Shown here: positions 1-8,747 of the stretch, piece after piece
Layout: the number at the start of each line of letters is the position of its first letter
Position numbering within the stretch: position 1 is the first letter of the stretch
Assembly: GCA_033850885.1 (NCBI GenBank)
Contig: JAWWPG010000030.1
Coordinates: forward strand, 1 to 64,000
Length of the DNA stretch: 64,000 nucleotides
Direction of reading: 5' to 3'
Source: JAWWPG01 sp033850885
GTDB lineage: Bacteria; Actinomycetota; Actinomycetes; Propionibacteriales; Nocardioidaceae
Notes under the pieces: model-generated
The model's database searches: none
What the model saw: only the letters and a program-made list of their open reading frames with translations
Told to the model about the DNA's origin: nothing
Made by a program: the position numbers and the translations under genes

Positions 1-438
<438 letters not shown>

Positions 439-717
439 TCTGTTGACAGACACCCGTCGAGACGGGCGTTCATCGACTCATTGGAGTATCCCGGCAAGAG
501 TTGCTTCCCGCCCACCGGCAAGCCGTTGGGTGAGAAGACTTCGTCTTACCAAAGGAACCGTCCGACAAGAACCGGGGCCAGCGAATGCTGCCTCCGCATC
601 GTGTCGAGACGGGGCGTTAATTAATTCGTCGTCGACTTTTGGCACACTGTTGAGTTCTCAAGGATCGCGCGCACACCGTCAGCCGGTCCTGCGACCGGCT
701 CAGGGGCAACTCGATCT
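439..717 (-). other. 16S rRNA leader region
   Basis: This is untranslated rRNA leader between promoter and mature 16S. Its complement contains the actinobacterial rRNA leader box CTTGAGAACTCAACAGTGTG at about 642-662, often linked to antitermination or processing. It also contains a perfect 8-bp hairpin at 681-700 (AGCCGGTC / GACCGGCT) and a small hairpin near 452-465. Open frames cross it but none resembles a protein. Confidence 0.7.
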
Positions 718-747
718 AACTTACCGGTTGGCCGGCGGGACCGTCAA
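718..747 (-). promoter_or_regulatory. rRNA operon promoter
   Basis: On the minus strand a -35 hexamer TTGACG (742-747) is followed after 18 bases by TAAGTT (718-723). This is a good match to vegetative actinobacterial rRNA promoters and lies about 280 bases upstream of the 16S 5' end. It sits directly downstream of the oxidase gene that ends at 778, so the rRNA operon appears to have its own promoter here. Additional rrn promoters were not identified. Confidence 0.6.
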
Positions 748-777
748 ATCGGTCGCTCCGTGCCGGTTGCTCCCAGG

Positions 778-1896
778 TTACCTGTCCCCACGGCGTCGTC
801 CAAGGGCTGTCGGTACGGTCAGTTCCTGGTCAGGGCGGTGCCAGAGCCGCACGGGTGGGCCCTCGGAGTCCACCAGCCTCGCGGCCCGTACGTCGCCGGC
901 ATCGGTCACGCCCGCGAGGCGCATCGCCTCCCCGAGCTCGGCTCGAATCGTCCCGACCAGCCTCGTGACGCCGTCCGCGCCGGAGACGGCCAGGGCCCAC
1001 AGAGCCGGTCGGCCGATGAAGACCGCCTGCGCCCCGAGCGCCAGGGCAGCGAGGACGTCCAGCCCGTGCCGTACTCCGCCGTCAACGAACACCGGTGTCC
1101 CGCCGCCCACCGCGTCGGCGACCGGGCCGAGAGCCCGAGCGGTCGCGATGCTCCGGTCCAGCTGCCGACCACCGTGGTTGGAGACCCAGACGCCTGCCGC
1201 GCCCGCCGCCAGGGCGATCGTCGCGTCGTCCGCACGCAGGATGCCCTTGACTACCACCGGCAGGCCGGTGACCTCGGCCAGCCAGCCGATCGTGTCAGGG
1301 GTGAGATCCATGGCCTTCTCGAGTGACGAGTGCCGTACCCCGGCGAGATCCTCGTTCGCGTGCAGATGCTCGCCCGGCACCAGGTCCCAGACCGACGCGG
1401 GGCCCTCGTGCTTGACCGCAACGACAGGGGTGTCAGCGGTGAGGACCACCGCACGTGCCCCGGCCGCCACCGCGCGCTCCAGCATCGCGGTGGTGAGCCC
1501 GCGGTCCTTGAGCACGTAGGCCTGTACCCACCAGGGGGCACCCGCCTCGGCGACCACCGCGAACGTCGAGCCGGAGTTGCTGCTGACGCACACGAGAGTC
1601 CCGGCGTTCGCGGCTCCGCGCGCCATCTCGACCTCACCACCTGGATGTGCCTGTCGCTGGAGGGTCGTCGGAGCGAGGGCCACCGGGACGTCGAGCGGCG
1701 TGCCGAGCACCGTGGTCGAGACGCTCACCTTTGACACGTCCCGCATGACCCGGGGGAGGAAGCGCATGTCCTCCCATGCCTGGCAGGCCTCCGCCGCCGA
1801 GAGCCCGGCACCGGAACCCTGGCTGAAGTACCGGAAGACGGCTTCCGGCAGCAGCCCGCGGGCCTGCTCCTCCAGGCCGTCCACCCAGGTGGTCAC
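778..1896 (-). CDS. FMN-dependent alpha-hydroxy-acid oxidase family protein
   Basis: The 372-residue protein has the lactate dehydrogenase / glycolate oxidase TIM barrel. Tyr23 lies in FRYF. A lysine near 217 (VVVKGIL) and SNHGGRQLD with the catalytic histidine at about 241 follow, then the phosphate-binding VFVDGGVRHGLDVLAALALGA. The expected chemistry is oxidation of a 2-hydroxy acid to the 2-oxo acid with FMN. The substrate cannot be read from sequence. It starts 4 bases after tyrS ends, so it is probably co-transcribed with it. Mycofactocin-linked MftD proteins are similar, but no mycofactocin genes are nearby. Confidence 0.88.
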   Translation of the reverse strand: MTTWVDGLEEQARGLLPEAVFRYFSQGSGAGLSAAEACQAWEDMRFLPRVMRDVSKVSVSTTVLGTPLDVPVALAPTTLQRQAHPGGEVEMARGAANAGTLVCVSSNSGSTFAVVAEAGAPWWVQAYVLKDRGLTTAMLERAVAAGARAVVLTADTPVVAVKHEGPASVWDLVPGEHLHANEDLAGVRHSSLEKAMDLTPDTIGWLAEVTGLPVVVKGILRADDATIALAAGAAGVWVSNHGGRQLDRSIATARALGPVADAVGGGTPVFVDGGVRHGLDVLAALALGAQAVFIGRPALWALAVSGADGVTRLVGTIRAELGEAMRLAGVTDAGDVRAARLVDSEGPPVRLWHRPDQELTVPTALGRRRGDR

Positions 1897-1900
1897 GGGC

Positions 1901-3166
1901 TCAGTCCACCTTCACTCCCGCGAGGTTGCGTTTGCCCCGCCGCAGCAGCAGCCAGCCACCGGGCAGCAGGTCGTCGGCCGTCGGGTGCGCCTCCGGGTCC
2001 TCCAGGCGCACGTTGTTCGCGTAGGCACCGCCCTCGCTGATCGCTCGGCGTGCTGCTCCCTTGCTCGCGACCAGTCCGGACTCGGCGAACAGGTCGGCGT
2101 ACGACGGCAGCGACGCGCCCTCCGAGACGGTGACGACGGGCGTCTCCCTCAGTGCCGCGCCCAGCGTGGTCTCGTCGAGGGACCGCAGCTCACCGGTTCC
2201 GAACAGCGCGGCGGAGGCGGCGACCACGCGCTCGGTCTCCTCGGCCCCATGGACCAGCGTCGTGACATCGTCGGCGAGAGCCCGCTGGGCCGCTCGTTCG
2301 GACGGTCGCTCCGCAACCTGCCGCTCCAGCCCGGTGATCTCCCCGCGCGTCCGGAAGGTGAAGTACTTGAGCATCTGCACGACGTCGCGGTCGTCGACGT
2401 TGAACCAGAACTGGTAGAAGGCGTAGGGCGACGTCATCGCCGGGTCGAGCCAGATCGTGCCGTCCTCCGTCTTGCCGAACTTGGCGCCGTCGGCCCTTGT
2501 GACCAGCGGTGTCGCCACCGCATGGACCTTCGCGCCTTCGACCCGCCTGATCAGGTCGACGCCCGCTGTGATGTTGCCCCACTGGTCGCTCCCGCCGGTC
2601 TGTAGTGTCACGTGGTGGTCGCGGAACAGGTTGAGGTAGTCCATCGATTGCAGCAGGACGTAGCTGAACTCGGTGTACGAGATCCCGGACTCGAGCCGGG
2701 TCCGCACGACATCGCGCGCCAGCATCTTGTTGACCGGGAAGTGCTTGCCGATGTCACGCAGGAAGTCGATCGTGGACAGGCTCGCCGTCCAGTCGTAGTT
2801 GTTGACCACGGTTGCCGCGTTGCCGCCATCGAACGACAGGAACCTGCGCAGCTGATCGCGGATCGCGTCTGTCCAGGTCTTCACGACGTCGAGCGAGTTG
2901 ATCTTGCGCTCCCCCGCCTCCTTGGGGTCGCCGATCATGCCGGTGGCACCGCCCACGATGCCGAACGGCCGATGGCCCGCATCCTGCAACCGGCGCAGGG
3001 TAAGGATCTGCAGCAGGTTCCCCATGTGCAGGCTGGGTGCCGTCGGGTCGAACCCGCAGTAGACCCTGATCGAGCCCTGCGCCATCTCGGAGCGCAGCGC
3101 ATCGAGGTCCGTGGACTGGGCGATGAGGCCGCGCCAGGCCAGATCGTCGAGGACCGTGTCGGTCAC
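1901..3166 (-). CDS. tyrS: tyrosyl-tRNA synthetase
   Basis: This class I synthetase of 421 residues charges tRNA-Tyr. The HIGH-type motif is HMGN at 47-50 and the KMSKS-type loop is KFGKT at 229-233. A C-terminal S4-like RNA-binding domain ends the protein (GGWLLLRRGKRNLAG). The frame stays open upstream to 3691, but the GTG at 3166, preceded by AAGGA, gives the normal family length and N-terminus. It follows mpg after a repeat-filled gap and is followed closely by the oxidase gene. Confidence 0.95.
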   Translation of the reverse strand: MTDTVLDDLAWRGLIAQSTDLDALRSEMAQGSIRVYCGFDPTAPSLHMGNLLQILTLRRLQDAGHRPFGIVGGATGMIGDPKEAGERKINSLDVVKTWTDAIRDQLRRFLSFDGGNAATVVNNYDWTASLSTIDFLRDIGKHFPVNKMLARDVVRTRLESGISYTEFSYVLLQSMDYLNLFRDHHVTLQTGGSDQWGNITAGVDLIRRVEGAKVHAVATPLVTRADGAKFGKTEDGTIWLDPAMTSPYAFYQFWFNVDDRDVVQMLKYFTFRTRGEITGLERQVAERPSERAAQRALADDVTTLVHGAEETERVVAASAALFGTGELRSLDETTLGAALRETPVVTVSEGASLPSYADLFAESGLVASKGAARRAISEGGAYANNVRLEDPEAHPTADDLLPGGWLLLRRGKRNLAGVKVD

Positions 3167-3266
3167 GTCCTGGTTCCTTCCAAGGTCGAGGGGTACGCCG
3201 GCTCCCGTCCAGCCTGCCGTACGACAAGGTGCGACGTACAACCGGTTAGCCGCCGCCAACCTCCGG

Positions 3267-3356
3267 GCGTTTGCCTGGCAAGCCACCCAGGTACACCGTT
3301 TGCCACCCAGGCCTGCCTGGCAAACGGTGCGTTTGCCTGGCTTGCCAGGCAAACGC
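3267..3356. repeat. cluster of palindromic repeats (TTTGCCTGGC family)
   Basis: Between mpg and tyrS, variants of TTTGCCTGGC occur in both orientations. 3329-3356 is a 13-bp perfect inverted repeat (GCGTTTGCCTGGC, 2-base loop). 3295-3328 is a second hairpin with 10-bp outer arms (ACCGTTTGCC). A single half-unit lies at 3267-3284. The stretch 3362-3395 adds two direct copies of GGGGTCAGGTGCGGC. The cluster is intergenic and resembles REP-type elements. It could form strong RNA hairpins in an mpg-tyrS transcript. Confidence 0.8.
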
Positions 3357-3419
3357 GGACTCGGGGTCAGGTGCGGCGGGGTCAGGTGCGGCGGGGGTGG
3401 GCGGGTAGCGGCGGCGTGG

Positions 3420-4025
3420 CTAGGTCGCCTTGGCCGGGGCGGGAGGTGCCTTGGGATGGCGGCGGTACGTCGACACGCTCGCCTCACCCGGCACCCATAG
3501 CCGCCACGGGTTGTCGGCGGCGGTGCTGACCCCGACCCGTGGACCGCGACGGTGCGGTCGCACCTCGTCGGCGGGCAGCCAGTGCACCGGCCCGTCCCAC
3601 ACAGTCGTACCCGTGACGTCAAGCGTGACGCCGAGCGCCCGGGCCAGGTTGCCAGGCCCGCGCGCGAGCGCCGCGTCGGACACCGGGCCACGACGACGCC
3701 GTGCCTGCGTGACTCCCGAGACCACCCGGCCGCCCCGCAGCAGCACCGCAGCCGCCGTCCCGGCGGTCTCGCACACGAGGTTCATGCACTGGTGCATGCC
3801 GTAGCTGAGGTAGACGTAGACGCGACCCGGTGGGCCGAACATGACCTGGTTTCGGGCCGTCACACCGCGGGCGGCGTGCGACGCCGGGTCGGACCTGCCT
3901 GCGTACGCCTCGACCTCGGTCAGCTCCACGACGACTCCGCCGGAGCTGACCCGACTGCCGAGCAGGTCAGCGGCCACCACGAGACTCGGCCGCGCGAAGA
4001 AGCGCTCGACCGCAGAGGCGGTCAG
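3420..4025 (-). CDS. mpg: DNA-3-methyladenine glycosylase (AAG/MPG family)
   Basis: This base-excision repair glycosylase removes alkylated purines. Family hallmarks are VELTEVEAYAG, HAARGVTARNQVMFGPPGRVYVYLSYGMH and the late ARGPGNLARALG. The first canonical start is GTG 3980, but family-like sequence (VERFFARPSLVVAADLLG) continues upstream to a stop. The only candidate start there is CTG at 4025, which overlaps the argF stop as CTGA and follows the purine-rich GGGGTGAGGG. That start gives 201 residues, the usual length; the GTG start would give 186. The neighbours argF and tyrS match the common actinobacterial order. Confidence 0.85.
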   Translation of the reverse strand: MTASAVERFFARPSLVVAADLLGSRVSSGGVVVELTEVEAYAGRSDPASHAARGVTARNQVMFGPPGRVYVYLSYGMHQCMNLVCETAGTAAAVLLRGGRVVSGVTQARRRRGPVSDAALARGPGNLARALGVTLDVTGTTVWDGPVHWLPADEVRPHRRGPRVGVSTAADNPWRLWVPGEASVSTYRRHPKAPPAPAKAT

Positions 4026-4954
4026 CCCTCACCCCGAGACCTGTCGAGGAGCCACGTCAGCAGCGCCTTCTGGGCGTGCAGGCGGTTCTCGGCCTCGTCC
4101 CAGACGAGGCTCTGCGGTCCGTCGATCACGTCGGCGGCGATCTCCTTGCCCCGGTACGCGGGCAGGCAGTGCAGCACGACCGCGTCCGGCGCGGCGAGCG
4201 ACATCGCGGCCGCGTCGACGGCGTACGGCAGGAACGGCGACTCGCGCTCCGCCGACTCGCCCTCCTGACCCATCGAGACCCAGGTGTCGGTGACGACGAC
4301 GTCGGCCCCCTCTACCGCAGCCTTCGGCGAGGTCTCGTAGCTCACGGACCCCCCCGTCTCGGTGGCGATCCGCTCGGCCTCCCGAAGGACGTCGGGATGC
4401 GGCACGAACTCGGGCGGTGAGCCGATGCGGACATGCAGCCCGGCCAGGGCGCCGCCCAGCAGGAAGGAGTGGGCCATGTTGTTGGCACCGTCACCGAGAT
4501 ACGTCAAGGTGAGCCCCGCGAGCGTCCCCTTGGCGGCACGGACGGTCTGCAGGTCGGCGAGGACCTGGCAGGGGTGGAAAAGGTCGGTCAGCGCGTTCAC
4601 GACCGGGACCATGGACACCGCGGCCATCGAGTCGAGACGGTCCTGCCCGAACGTGCGCCACACGATCGCCTCGACCTGCCGTTCCAGGACGCGGGTGGTG
4701 TCCTCGATCGGCTCTCCCCGCCCCATCTGCGACGACTGCGCGTCGATCACCAGCGGGTAGCCGCCGAGCTCGGCGATCCCGACCGAGAACGAGACCCGGG
4801 TCCGGGTTGAGGGCTTGTCGAAGATCACCGCCACCGCCTGTGGTCCGCGCAGCGGCTGGGCGGCGAACCGGTCGACCTTGAAGAGGTCCGCCAGATCGAG
4901 GATCTCGCGCTGCTCGTCGGGCGAGAGGTCGTCATCGCGCAGGAAGTGACGCAT
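4022..4954 (-). CDS. argF: ornithine carbamoyltransferase
   Basis: The 310-residue enzyme makes citrulline from ornithine and carbamoyl phosphate. Carbamoyl-phosphate binding STRTR is at 49-53, HPCQ at 127-130, and the late HCLPAYRG carries the catalytic cysteine. An SD (CGGAGG) precedes the ATG. In many actinobacteria argC, argJ, argB and argD lie between pheT and argF, and argR, argG and argH follow argF. Here argF stands alone between pheT and mpg, so arginine synthesis is encoded elsewhere or is incomplete. Within this window it is one of several enzymes that make or use carbamoyl phosphate. Confidence 0.94.
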   Translation of the reverse strand: MRHFLRDDDLSPDEQREILDLADLFKVDRFAAQPLRGPQAVAVIFDKPSTRTRVSFSVGIAELGGYPLVIDAQSSQMGRGEPIEDTTRVLERQVEAIVWRTFGQDRLDSMAAVSMVPVVNALTDLFHPCQVLADLQTVRAAKGTLAGLTLTYLGDGANNMAHSFLLGGALAGLHVRIGSPPEFVPHPDVLREAERIATETGGSVSYETSPKAAVEGADVVVTDTWVSMGQEGESAERESPFLPYAVDAAAMSLAAPDAVVLHCLPAYRGKEIAADVIDGPQSLVWDEAENRLHAQKALLTWLLDRSRGEG

Positions 4955-5070
4955 CGGGGCCTCCGGTTGAAGCTCGGGTCGAGTCCGAGGTTACGCCACG
5001 AGCCGCCTGCCGCGCCCTGCCCGCCCGGTCGCGCCCTGCCTGTCGTGCCCCTGCCGTGCCCTGCCCGGAC

Positions 5071-7548
5071 TCAGGTCCGCTGAACGGCGCCGACGCGGCG
5101 GGCGGCCTCGGCGACTGCAGACTCGCGCATGCTCCTGATCTCGGCCTCGGTGAGAGTCCGGTCGGGGGCGCGGAAGCGCAGCGCGAACGCGAGGGACTTC
5201 TTGCCCGGGCCCGCCTGCTCCCCCGCGTACACGTCGAAGAGGCGGACCGACTCGAGCAGGTCGCCCGCGCCGTCGCGCAACGCCGACTCGACCTCCGCCG
5301 CGGGCACGGACCGGTCCACGACCAGGGCGACGTCCTCCTTCCCGACCGGGTACGACGACAGCCTCGGCGCCCGCACGATGCCGCCCGCGTGCGCCATCAG
5401 GACCGTCAGGTCGAGCTCGGCGGCGCAGGCCCGCCGCGGCAGCCCGAAGGCCTCGCAGACGCGGGGGTGGAGCTCCCCCGCGTACCCGACGGACGTCTCG
5501 CCCACCAGGATCTCGGCGCACCGACCTGGATGCCACGGGGCCCGCTGAGCCGCCACGACGCGCACCTCGACGTGGAGCAGTCGTCCGACCGTCCTGGCCG
5601 CCTCGACGGCGTCCGCCCAGCACGCCGGCTGGGCCGCTCCCCACCAGCTCGCCGGTACCCGGTCACCGCTCAGCGCGATGCCCAGATGCAGGGGCTGCTG
5701 CGGCAGAGCCGCCTCGAGCTGCTTCAGCTCCTCGGCGGTCGGGGGCCGGTCGACGCCGAGCACCGGCGCCTTCGACTGGCCGCCGGGCGCAGGCAGGAAG
5801 ACGCTGCCCACCTCGAAGATGCCGACGTCGCCCTGGCCTCGCGCCACGTTGCGGGCGAGGGTCCGGAGCAGGCCGGGCAGCAGTGTCGTGCGCAGGAGCG
5901 GGAGCTCCTCGGAGAGCGGGTTCGCGACCCGCATCGCGGTACGGCGACGGTCGTCGGACGCCAGGCCGAGGTCGGTCCAGTCCTGCTCGCCCAGGAACGG
6001 GTAGCTGGGCGCCTCGACGTAGCCCGCCGCGGCCAGCATGACCCCGATCCCACGGCGGTGCCGCTGGTCCCTGGTCAGGCCGCGCCCGGCGGGTGCCGCA
6101 GGCAGCACACTCGGCACCTTGTCGTAGCCCATGATCCGGACGATCTCCTCGACCAGGTCGTTCGGGTCCGAGATGTCGTGGCGCCACGGTGGCGGCGTCG
6201 CGGTCAGCGTGCCTTCCGACTCGGTGACCTCGCAGCCGACCAGCCTCAGCGCGCTCACCGACGAGTCGTCATCGATCTCGAAGCCGGCCACCCGACTCGG
6301 AAGCTGTCGGTCGATCGTGATCGACTCACGGGGGCCAGGCTCGCCGACGACCGTTGCCGTCTTGGCGACCGCGCCGCCGCCGTAGCTCACCAACAGGTCC
6401 GCGACCCGGCGGGCAGCCGTCGCCGCGATCGTCGGGTCGACTCCGCGCTCGAAACGCTTCGACGCCTCGCTCGGCGCCTTGTGACGGCGCGCGCTGCGGG
6501 CGATGACAACCGGGTCGAAGTGCGCGACCTCGATGAGCACGTTCTTGGTCGTCGGCCCCAGCTCGGTGTCGGCTCCGCCCAGCACTCCCGCGAGCCCGAT
6601 CGGGCCCCGGTCGTCGGTGATGAGCAGGTCCTCAAGGTCCAGCACCCGGACCTTGTCGTCGAGGGTCGTGAGCGTCTCGCCCGGTCGAGCGCGACGTACC
6701 ACGATGTCACCGCGCAGGGTGTCCCGGTCGTAGCCGTGGATCGGGCTGCCCAGCTCGAGCATGACGTAGTTCGTGACGTCGACCGCGAGGGAGATCGAAC
6801 GCATTCCGGCCAGCTGAAGGCGGCGCGCCAGCCAGCGTGGGGACGGGGCGGACGCGTCGAGACCCGTGACCTCCAATGCCACGAACCCGTCGCAGGCGAC
6901 GGTGTCCTCGACCCGCACCGGGTACCCGGGGCCACCCATGGCAGCGGGCAGCTGGGTGGCAGGGTCGCGGAAGTCGACGCCGTACGCGATCGCCGCCTCC
7001 CGCGCCACGCCGCGGACCGCGAGCGCGTAGGCGCGGTCGGGGTTGATCTCGAACTCGATGGTGTGGTCTCGCAGGTGGAGCACGTCGATCGCAGGGTCGC
7101 CGGGTGTCCCTTCATCCCGGCCGAGCACGAGGATGCCGGAGTGGTCGTCCCCGAGCCCGAGCTCGCGGGCGGAGCAGATCATGCCGTCCGAGACGTGTCC
7201 GTACGTCGTCCGGGCGTCGATCGCGAAACCGCCGGGAAGCACGGTCCCCGGCAGCGCCACCACGACGAGGTCGCCGACCTCGAAGTTGTGGGCACCGCAG
7301 ACGACACCTCGCGGTGCCGCCTCGCCGACGTCGACGTGGCACCAGCGAATGGACTTGCCGTTCGAGTGGGTCTCCACCTCGAAGTCGAGCACCCGGCCGA
7401 CGACGAGGGGACCCGTCACCTCCGCACCTGGCGCCTCCAGCCTCTCGAGCTTGAGCCCGAGGAACGTGAGCCGGCCGGCCAGCTCGGCAACCGGGAGTTC
7501 CGGCGGCAGGTCGACGTACTCACGCAGCCAGGACAGCGGGACGCGCAT
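5071..7548 (-). CDS. pheT: phenylalanyl-tRNA synthetase beta subunit
   Basis: The 825-residue PheT is the partner of PheS in the alpha2-beta2 enzyme. It has an N-terminal tRNA-binding EMAP/OB domain (about 40-150), the B3/B4 editing domain, B5, and a C-terminal anticodon-binding ferredoxin fold. The ATG at 7548 shares one base with the pheS stop (TGATG), showing translational coupling. A longer open frame to 8229 is only pheS read out of frame. The 116-base gap to argF is rich in GCCCTGCC-like repeats. Confidence 0.95.
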   Translation of the reverse strand: MRVPLSWLREYVDLPPELPVAELAGRLTFLGLKLERLEAPGAEVTGPLVVGRVLDFEVETHSNGKSIRWCHVDVGEAAPRGVVCGAHNFEVGDLVVVALPGTVLPGGFAIDARTTYGHVSDGMICSARELGLGDDHSGILVLGRDEGTPGDPAIDVLHLRDHTIEFEINPDRAYALAVRGVAREAAIAYGVDFRDPATQLPAAMGGPGYPVRVEDTVACDGFVALEVTGLDASAPSPRWLARRLQLAGMRSISLAVDVTNYVMLELGSPIHGYDRDTLRGDIVVRRARPGETLTTLDDKVRVLDLEDLLITDDRGPIGLAGVLGGADTELGPTTKNVLIEVAHFDPVVIARSARRHKAPSEASKRFERGVDPTIAATAARRVADLLVSYGGGAVAKTATVVGEPGPRESITIDRQLPSRVAGFEIDDDSSVSALRLVGCEVTESEGTLTATPPPWRHDISDPNDLVEEIVRIMGYDKVPSVLPAAPAGRGLTRDQRHRRGIGVMLAAAGYVEAPSYPFLGEQDWTDLGLASDDRRRTAMRVANPLSEELPLLRTTLLPGLLRTLARNVARGQGDVGIFEVGSVFLPAPGGQSKAPVLGVDRPPTAEELKQLEAALPQQPLHLGIALSGDRVPASWWGAAQPACWADAVEAARTVGRLLHVEVRVVAAQRAPWHPGRCAEILVGETSVGYAGELHPRVCEAFGLPRRACAAELDLTVLMAHAGGIVRAPRLSSYPVGKEDVALVVDRSVPAAEVESALRDGAGDLLESVRLFDVYAGEQAGPGKKSLAFALRFRAPDRTLTEAEIRSMRESAVAEAARRVGAVQRT

Positions 7549-8651
7549 CAGAGCTCGTTCTCGAAGGAGAGGGCGAAGCGCACGTCGCCTTCGACGATGT
7601 CGTGCATGTCCGGCACGTCGTGGCGAAACATCAGGGTCCGCTCGATACCCATGCCGAACGCCACCCCGGAGTAGACCTCGGGGTCGACACCGCAGGCGGT
7701 CAGCACCCGCGGGTTGACGACGCCGCAGCCGCCCCACTCGATCCAGCCCTCGCCTCGACAGGTACGGCAGGTCGCGACCGCGGGCGACTCGCCCCGGCAG
7801 ACGAAGCAGCGGACGTCGACCTCCGCGCTCGGCTCGGTGAAGGGGAAGTACGACGGCCGGAACCGCGTTCGACTGCCCTCGCCGAACATGGCTTCGGCGA
7901 AGTAATCCAGCGTGCCCTTGAGGTGGGCCATCGAGAGACCCTTGTCGACCGCGAGCCCCTCGACCTGGTTGAACACCGGCGTGTGGGTGGCGTCGAGCTC
8001 GTCCGTCCGGAACGTACGGCCCGGGCACACGACATACACCGGGAGCTCCCGGGTCAGCAGCGAACGCACCTGAACGGGGGACGTGTGCGTCCGCAGCACG
8101 ACGCCGGCGTCGTCGGGCTCCAGGAAGAAGGTGTCCTGCAGAGTGCGCGCGGGATGGTCCTTGCCGATGTTGAGCGCGTCGAAGTTGAACCATTCCGCCT
8201 CGACCTCGGGACCTTCTGCGACCTCCCATCCCATGCCGACGAAGAAGTCGGCGATCCGGTCGCTCATCATGGTCACCGGGTGCCGGGCTCCCCGGGGTGT
8301 CCGGTCGTAGGGGAGCGTCACGTCGACGGTCTCTTCGGCGAGCATCTGCTCCTCGTGTTGCGCGGTGAGCTCGGCGAGCCGTTGCCCGAGTGCCTTGTTC
8401 ACGGCGCCCCGCGCCTCCCCGACCCGCATGCCTGCGGCCTTACGGGCCTGCGGCGGGAGCGCGCCGATCTCGCGGTTGGCTAGTGCAAGGGGTGATCTGT
8501 CGCCGGCGTGGGCGAGCCTGACGTCCTTGAGCGAATCAAGGTCCGCGGCCGCCGCGATGGCGGCCAACGCCTCGTCGCGCATGCGCTCGACCTCGTCGGC
8601 ATGCAGCGGCGTGACCTCGACCGGGTCGTAGGTGCTGTTCGGGCCGGACAT
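7548..8651 (-). CDS. pheS: phenylalanyl-tRNA synthetase alpha subunit
   Basis: The 367-residue catalytic subunit has an N-terminal coiled-coil region followed by the class II core. Motif 2 is seen around CPGRTFRTDELDATHTPVF and motif 3 in GVAFGMGIERTLM. A four-cysteine insertion (CFVCRG ... CRTCRG ... GGCG) follows FTEPSAEVDV, a feature seen in some actinobacterial PheS proteins. A GGGAG SD lies about 8 bases before the ATG. The gene is the first of the pheST pair and lies just downstream of the histidine kinase gene. Confidence 0.95.
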   Translation of the reverse strand: MSGPNSTYDPVEVTPLHADEVERMRDEALAAIAAAADLDSLKDVRLAHAGDRSPLALANREIGALPPQARKAAGMRVGEARGAVNKALGQRLAELTAQHEEQMLAEETVDVTLPYDRTPRGARHPVTMMSDRIADFFVGMGWEVAEGPEVEAEWFNFDALNIGKDHPARTLQDTFFLEPDDAGVVLRTHTSPVQVRSLLTRELPVYVVCPGRTFRTDELDATHTPVFNQVEGLAVDKGLSMAHLKGTLDYFAEAMFGEGSRTRFRPSYFPFTEPSAEVDVRCFVCRGESPAVATCRTCRGEGWIEWGGCGVVNPRVLTACGVDPEVYSGVAFGMGIERTLMFRHDVPDMHDIVEGDVRFALSFENEL

Positions 8652-8747
8652 CAGGTCGACTCCCTCTCGAGACGTGGTGGCGGCAAGTCTAGGAATTGTG
8701 CCACCGCTGCGGCCAACCGGTTTCGACCTCGTACGCCGACCCTCCGG

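Noticed and set aside
778..1896. Reading the FMN oxidase as mycofactocin MftD
   Set aside because: No mftA, mftB, mftC or related genes are nearby, and the motifs are general to the family.
5056..7674. Long plus-strand open frame (872 codons) opposite pheT
   Set aside because: It is the antisense of a high-GC gene with no recognisable domain; pheT is certain on the other strand.
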